Assembly (NCBI GenBank): GCA_949283985.1
Contig: CASDUM010000002.1
Span: 1 to 6,537, forward strand
Source of the DNA: an uncultured Mycoplasmataceae bacterium
GTDB taxonomy: Bacteria; Bacillota_I; Bacilli_A; Mycoplasmatales; Mycoplasmoidaceae
Direction: 5' to 3'
Length of the DNA stretch: 6,537 bases
Below the pieces are notes generated by a model. The model was given only the letters and a program-made list of their open reading frames with translations. It was not told the DNA's origin and did not search any database. This document shows, in pieces, positions 1-6,537 of this stretch. The position numbers and the translations under genes are program-made. Numbering within the stretch: the stretch's first letter is position 1; every line of letters starts with the position of its first letter.

Positions 1-962
1 TCAAAATTATTAATAATTTCAGCATTTTTACTAGGTTTATTTTTTTTATCTAGAAGTACACCATTCCTTCCTTTATTAATTAAAAATCTAGCAGATGAAA
101 AAGTATCTCTAATAGTTATTGGAATTCCATTAGATAAAGCTTCTACACATACAATTGGTAATCCTTCATAATCTGATGTTAGTATTAATGATTTACTTTT
201 TGGTAATATATCATTAATTATTTGATTTGTTTTCATTATACCTTTATACTCTATCTTCTCGTTACTTTGTCCATTGAACCCAACAATAACAATATTATCT
301 TTTAGATAATTAGACATTTTAATTAAATGATCTATTCTTTTTTGTTTTGTGTTTCTTCCTATAAATAAGTGATATTTTCCAATTTCATTATTTTGTTTCA
401 TTGAATTACTAATGTATGGAACATACAATTGATAATATTCTTTATTTTTTTTAATGTGCTTTTTAAATTCGTATGTATCAAATTCAGTAAAATTAATTAT
501 TATGTCAGAATAATAAAATTTATTTTTTAAAAATAATAATTTAAGAATTAATTTTGTTTTAATGTTAAATATCATTTTTGATGTAACATGTTGAATACAT
601 ATATTTTTACATTTTTGTATTTTGAACCCTCCGGCTAAAGGGTAATTAAAAATGATTAAATCTATTGAATTTTTTTCTATATATTTTTTTAAAAAATTTT
701 TTTCTTTTCAAAGATCAAAAATAAATTTCATCTTTTTATAATTATTAAAATTTGGTAAATTACTTATTTCTTTATGGAATATATATTCATAATTAATATC
801 TAGTTTATCGTTAACAATCCCTGAGGACTTATTATATGTAATAAGTTCAGTGACATTATATTCATTAGATATTGAATTAATAACTTCTCTAATATAACTA
901 TTTGCTCCTCCAATACAATAGTCTGGCTCTCTGCAAACGAACAAAATATTTTTCTTTTTCAT
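1..962 (-). CDS. GT4-family glycosyltransferase, C-terminus cut by window edge
   Basis: This is a GT-B fold, GT4-type glycosyltransferase, expected to be cytoplasmic or peripheral at the membrane and to move a sugar from a nucleotide-sugar to a glycan or lipid acceptor. About 320 residues are visible and the frame is still open at base 1; family members usually run 350-380, so roughly 30-60 residues are missing. The N-terminal domain starts with a beta strand and the glycine loop GGAN (residues 18-21). The C-terminal domain has the phosphate-contacting segment GRNTKQKR (202-209) and the GT4 E-x7-E motif with E266 and E274 (YEGLPIVCVEA). Trp85 is encoded by TGA, so a standard-code reading would stop there after 84 residues. 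The ATG at 962 has no Shine-Dalgarno sequence at normal distance; a strong GGAGGAG lies 31 nt upstream, beyond an inverted repeat (972-995). It is divergent from the ribitol operon and probably belongs to the same polysaccharide locus. Donor and acceptor sugars cannot be read from the sequence. Confidence 0.9.
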
Positions 963-3900
963 TGTAATATAAGTTATAACAAATAATTTATAACTCCTCC
1001 ATAAATAAAATGTATAATAATTATAATTTATTCAAAGGAAATTATGAAAAAATCAACAGCTAGAAAATTAAGATTTTCATTTATTGGAAAAATAATTTTT
1101 AATATAAGAGTAACCGATAAAATAGCAAGAAAATTTTTTTTAAATAAATTTACAAACGATTATTATTCTAAGACAACTTTAAATTGAAAAAAAATAAATG
1201 ATGAGTTATTTCCTATATTAAAAAAATACAAATGTTTTTTAGGGCATGGCGCAGCATTATTTCTTATTAGAGATGGAATGATAAAAGAAAATCAAGATTT
1301 AGACTATGATATGTATGAATTAGATGATTACAATAATTTCATTGATGATATGAAATCTTTAGGATACAAACTTGTGTCTATCGGAAAGGAAAATGACAGG
1401 GAAGTAATGTTTATATTTGAAAAGAATAAATGTTATATTGATTTTTTTATAATGGCCGACCACACTAAATATGGATTTTCTATTAAAACGATTTCATATG
1501 AAAAAATAAAAAATTATTTTAAAGAAGACGGAAATTTTCTTTCTACCAATAAATCAATAATATATTTAAGAAAAATTAGAGATCCGAATATAACAATGAA
1601 ATATATTGATGGAGAAAAAATTTTTCTTCCAGAAAAATACAATGAATACTTTGAAGATATTTATGGAAAAGATTGAATGACTCCAAAGAAATATTACAAT
1701 TGAGCATTAAACCCAAAAACAAATATACCAATAAAAATTAAAAAAAACATAAAGCATTATGTTAGCAGAGAATATTTAAAAGAAATTATATAGGAGAGTT
1801 ATGACTTATGCAATTATTTTAGCTGGTGGTTTTGGAACAAGAATGAAGAATTCACTAATACCAAAACAATTTATGAATTTAAAAGGTAAACCAATTATTA
1901 CTCATACAATAGAAAAATTTTTATTAGTTGATAGTATAGATAAAATCATTATTCCATGTAAAGAAGATTGAATTCAGGAATTGGAGCAAATGATAAATAA
2001 GTATACACCTTCAGAAAAAATAAAAGTTATTACTGGTGGAAATTCAAGGAATATGTCTATTAAAAATTCAATAGAATATATAAATTCGTTATCTCCATCA
2101 AAAGAAGATGTAATTATTACACATGATGCAGTAAGACCATTCTTGTCAATAGAAATAATAAAAAATAATGTAAAAGAAGCCAAATCCAATGAAATGGTTA
2201 TAGATACATGTGTGAAAGCAGTAGACACAATAGTACAATCTAAGAATAATGATATTATTGATAACATACCAAATAGAGATAAATTATATTTAGGACAAAC
2301 ACCACAATCTTGTAAATATTGAATTGCTAAACAAATATATTCAAAAGAGTATGATGAATACCTATTTTCATCAACTGACTTATGTAGATTAGCTATTGAG
2401 AACAATATTAAAACTAAAATAGTTGAAGGAGATTATTTTAACATAAAAATAACAACTGATTTTGATATGTATTTAGCAAAATTAATAATTGGTGAAGAAA
2501 ATGAATAATTTTAGATATAGATTAGTATCTCCAAAAAACATACAAAAAATACCAGTTATCGAAGAAATAACAAGTAATGATGTCATTATTAGACCAGATT
2601 ATTTGTCAATATGTGCTGCTGATCAAAGGTATTATTTTGGATTGAGATCACCAGAAATATTAAAGAAAAAACTGCCTCTTTCATTAATTCATGAATGTAT
2701 TGGAACAGTTATTAATAATAACGGTAATAATGATTACAAAAATGGAGATAAAGTTATCCTATACCCAAACATCATAGATGAACATCACGAATTAGAAAAT
2801 TATGATTATAAATCAAAATTTATGAGTTCTAGTATTGATGGTTTTATGCAAGAAATAGTTGTAATTAATAAAAGTAATTTAATAAAGATAGAAAATTATT
2901 TTGAAGATTACTATGTTATGGTTTTATCTGAAGTGTTATCCGTTGTTATTCATGCGATTGATTCAATTCATGATAGATTACTAAAATCAAACATAATATC
3001 GTTATGAGGTGATGGAAACTTATCGTATTTATGTCATTTATATATAGAACATGAATATCCTGATAAAAAAATTATTATATATGGAATCGATGAAGAAAAA
3101 TTAAAGTTATTTTCGAATAAATATAAAACAATAAATACAATTAATGATAATTTTAAAATAGAAGAATCTGATGTTTGTATAGAAATGGTTGGTGGGATTA
3201 AATCAGAAAAAATTATAGATGACATAATAAATACAATTAATCCAGCAGGAACGATTTTGTTATTAGGTGTATCAGAAAACAAGATAAATATTAATACAAG
3301 AATGATTTTAGAAAAAGGTTTAACAATAATTGGAAGATCAAGAAGCCCAAAGACATCTTTTGAAAAAGCAAGAGATTTCATTTATAATAATTTTTATAAA
3401 GTATCCAAAATTATTACAGAAATTATTGATGTTAAAAACATTGAAGACATAAAAAATAGTTTTGAAAAATCATTAACTAATAAGTATAAAACAGTAATGA
3501 AATGAGAAGTTTAAATGAATGATAAATTAAAAGTGCTTAATATTACAAACTATAATCATGGAGTTTTGGGTGGAGTAGAAAATTATAATAGGAAAATTTA
3601 TGAGTGCTTTCCCAATTTTACTTTTTTTGAAATACCATTATTAAAATCAAAAAAAGATAATATGTTGCCTAAAATAAAAAATGTAAAAATTATTGATGAT
3701 ATAAATTTTTTTCAACCTATTTTGACATCAAATAATATTTTGACGAAATTAAATAAGGTAAGAAATAGAAATAGTCAAATGAATGATATTTCAGATGAAA
3801 TTGAAAACATCATAAGAAAAGAGAATATTGATATCATTCTAGTTAATACCACATATTTTTTCAACAAATATTTTTTCAACAAATATAAAGAAAATTTAGT

Positions 3901-6537
3901 ATTAGTTCAACATGTGTCGCCTGAATTTTATTTTCATGATTTCAATTTTATTGATGATTGAAAACAAGTTAAAATGTCATTGCTAAAAAGAATATTGAAT
4001 TTCTGAATAAAAATAAGATTTCCAATAATCAATCACATCAAATATTTTGTTGTTTTTGACAAGGTTAACGAAGATATTTTTAAAAAAAAATACAAAAATA
4101 AAAAAATAACATTTTTTCCTATTAACATACCTTCTGAATATTCAGTTTGTGATATTAAAAAAAATATTAAAAAATATGATTTTGTTTCTCCTATAAGATT
4201 GGAAAAGCAAAAAAATATTGATGGGTTAGTTGACTTCGCAAAAGACAACCCGAATTATAAATTTGTAATTTGTGGAGAAGGGAGCGATGTAGATAAAATA
4301 AAACATATAAAAAATATTTATTATATGGGGAAACTAAATAAAAGCGAATTAAAAAAAGTTATGTGTAGTTCAAAATACGTTTTATTATTTTCGTTCTATG
4401 AGGGATTTCCTACATGCATATCAGAAGGATTCTCGCTTGGTGTCCCAGCCATTTCCACTAATACATATCCTAGTTCAAAATATTTAATAGGTGATAATTT
4501 AGATAGAGGATTTATTTTTGATCTAAATAACACTAATGAAATAAATAAATTTATAGAAAGTAATGATTACTTAACTACATCAAATAATTGTTTGAGATTT
4601 TCAAAAGAAAATTTAACACTAGATAAATTTAGAGAATCTTGAAAAAAAGTAATAAGTTTTATAAAGGAGTAGTTTTAATGAATATAACTTTTTCTATTAT
4701 AGTTCCTATTTACAATGTGAAAGAAGAGTACCTTCATAAAATCCTTAAAAATATAAGATGTCAAACATATAAAAATTATGAAGTTATATTTATAAATGAT
4801 TGCTCAACAGATATTGAAACAATAAAATTTTTAAAAATTACAAATTTTAATAAAAATGAATTAATCATACATAATAAAAAAAATATCGGATTAGGTATGA
4901 CAAGAAATATTGGTATATTAAATTCTAAAAATGATTATTTAATATTTATAGATCCCGATGATGAAATACCAAATAATTTTTTATACATTATAAAACAGAA
5001 TATTATCAACACGAACAAAAAGTTTGATATATATCATTTTAATTATATGATTTATGACGGCGAAACAATTAAAGAAAATAAGAAAGAAATAAAATTATCA
5101 AATTCAGTTAATATATACGGTGGAATGAGTTGATTAAATGCTTATAAAAAATCATTTATTATTAAAAATAAATTATTTTTTTTAGAAGATAGAATAATTC
5201 ATGAAGATGAATATTTTATAATGAAAATTTTGGAAAAAACAGAATTAATTTTTGTGATAAAAAAATTTTTATATATTTACAATAAATCAAATGCCAATTC
5301 AATAACATCTTTATCATCATCAACAAACAGTTTATTGAATTTGAGCATTATAGCAAAAGAGATAATAAATTTCAATTTTAATGAATTATTATTTAATTAT
5401 TCTCTAAGATTTTTATACTTTCCAATACATTATATTTCGTTAAAAGATAATGATGTAAAATTTAATTTTTTTCTAAAGGTTACAAGAAGTTTTAATGAAA
5501 TAACTAAAAAGTTAAAAAAGGAAAAATTAATAAATAATAGCGACATATCATTGATTAGGAAAATTTACATTTTTCTTAGATATAAAATTCCATTTGTGTT
5601 TCTATTATATTTATTTTTAAAAAGATAAAGGAGTTACAATGAAATTATTAATATTATTTGGAACTAGACCTGAAGCAATAAAAATGGCACCTATAATATT
5701 AGAATGTAAGAATCAAAATGTAGATTATGATGTTTGTATTACAGGTCAGCATAAAGTAGTTGAAAAAATGCTAAAAAAACTTAATGTTGATTATGATTTT
5801 AATTTAAAAATAATGAAAAAAAATCAGACAATTAATTATGTTTTTTATGAAACATTAAGAAAACTGGAAAAAAAAATAAAAAATAAATATGATTATGTAT
5901 TGGTTCACGGAGACACAACAAGCGCAGCGGCTGCATCCATATGAGCATTTAACAATAAAATAAAAATTGTCCATGTTGAAGCTGGATTGAGATCTAAGAA
6001 TTTATATGATCCGTTTCCAGAAGAAATGAATAGACAAATTATTGATAGAATATCATATTTACATTTTGTACCGCTTAAGGAAAATTTAAATAATTTGTTA
6101 AAAGAAAATATTGATAATTCATCAATTCATGTTGTAGGCAACACAATTATAGATTCTATTTTGAAAGTTCTTGAAAATAAAGAAGAACAAAATTCAAGTA
6201 AACAAGTACTTATAACTTGTCATAGAAGAGAAAATTTTGATAAAATGGAGATAATATTTAATTCAATTTTAGAATTGTCAGATAAATATAGTGATTATAA
6301 TTTTATTTTCCCTATGCACCCGAATAAAAAAATACAAAAAAAAGCTTTATCAATTTTAGGAAATAAAAACAATATTTTACTTATAAATCATTTGGACTAT
6401 TTTGATTTCATAAAAAAATTAAATGAAAGTGAATATGTAATAACTGATTCTGGTGGTGTGTTAGAAGAATCATTCTTTTTATCAAAAAAAGTGCTAATAG
6501 TAAGAAACACTTTAGAAAGAAAAGAGTTTTTAAATGA

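Overview
The window comes from a very AT-rich bacterium that reads UGA as tryptophan (genetic code 4). All 13 tryptophan positions I can place in the seven reading frames are TGA and none is TGG, and with UGA read as Trp every gene becomes one uninterrupted frame. This, the low G+C and the tight gene packing point to a mollicute (Mycoplasma, Spiroplasma or a relative). I cannot name the species. Under the standard code most of these genes would look like broken fragments, which is an artefact.

Layout: (1) 1-962, minus strand: a GT4 glycosyltransferase whose C-terminus lies beyond the left edge. (2) 963-1043: an 81-bp divergent intergenic region with promoter elements for both directions and a perfect 8-bp inverted repeat. 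(3) 1044-6537, plus strand: six genes packed as one likely operon, with junctions from an 8-nt overlap to a 10-nt gap. In order they are a LicD/fukutin-family phosphotransferase, a TarI-type ribitol-5-phosphate cytidylyltransferase, a TarJ-type ribulose-5-phosphate reductase, a second GT4 glycosyltransferase, a GT2 glycosyltransferase, and a non-hydrolysing UDP-GlcNAc 2-epimerase (WecB/MnaA type) cut by the right edge. There is no rRNA, tRNA, CRISPR array, insertion sequence or obvious terminator.

How the genes fit together: TarJ should reduce D-ribulose-5-phosphate (pentose phosphate pathway) to ribitol-5-phosphate, and TarI should activate it with CTP to CDP-ribitol. The adjacent LicD-family enzyme is the obvious candidate to transfer ribitol-phosphate onto a sugar acceptor. 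The three glycosyltransferases would build the acceptor glycan, and the epimerase would supply UDP-ManNAc or a related sugar nucleotide. The locus therefore looks like a surface polysaccharide or glycolipid cluster that puts ribitol-phosphate on a glycan.

The main point of interest is the context. CDP-ribitol and UDP-ManNAc are the hallmark precursors of wall teichoic acid, yet mollicutes have no peptidoglycan. The pairing of a TarI/ISPD-like enzyme with a LicD/fukutin-family transferase resembles the animal ISPD-FKTN/FKRP route that puts ribitol-phosphate on alpha-dystroglycan. The product chemistry is inference; the enzyme family calls are well supported by motifs.
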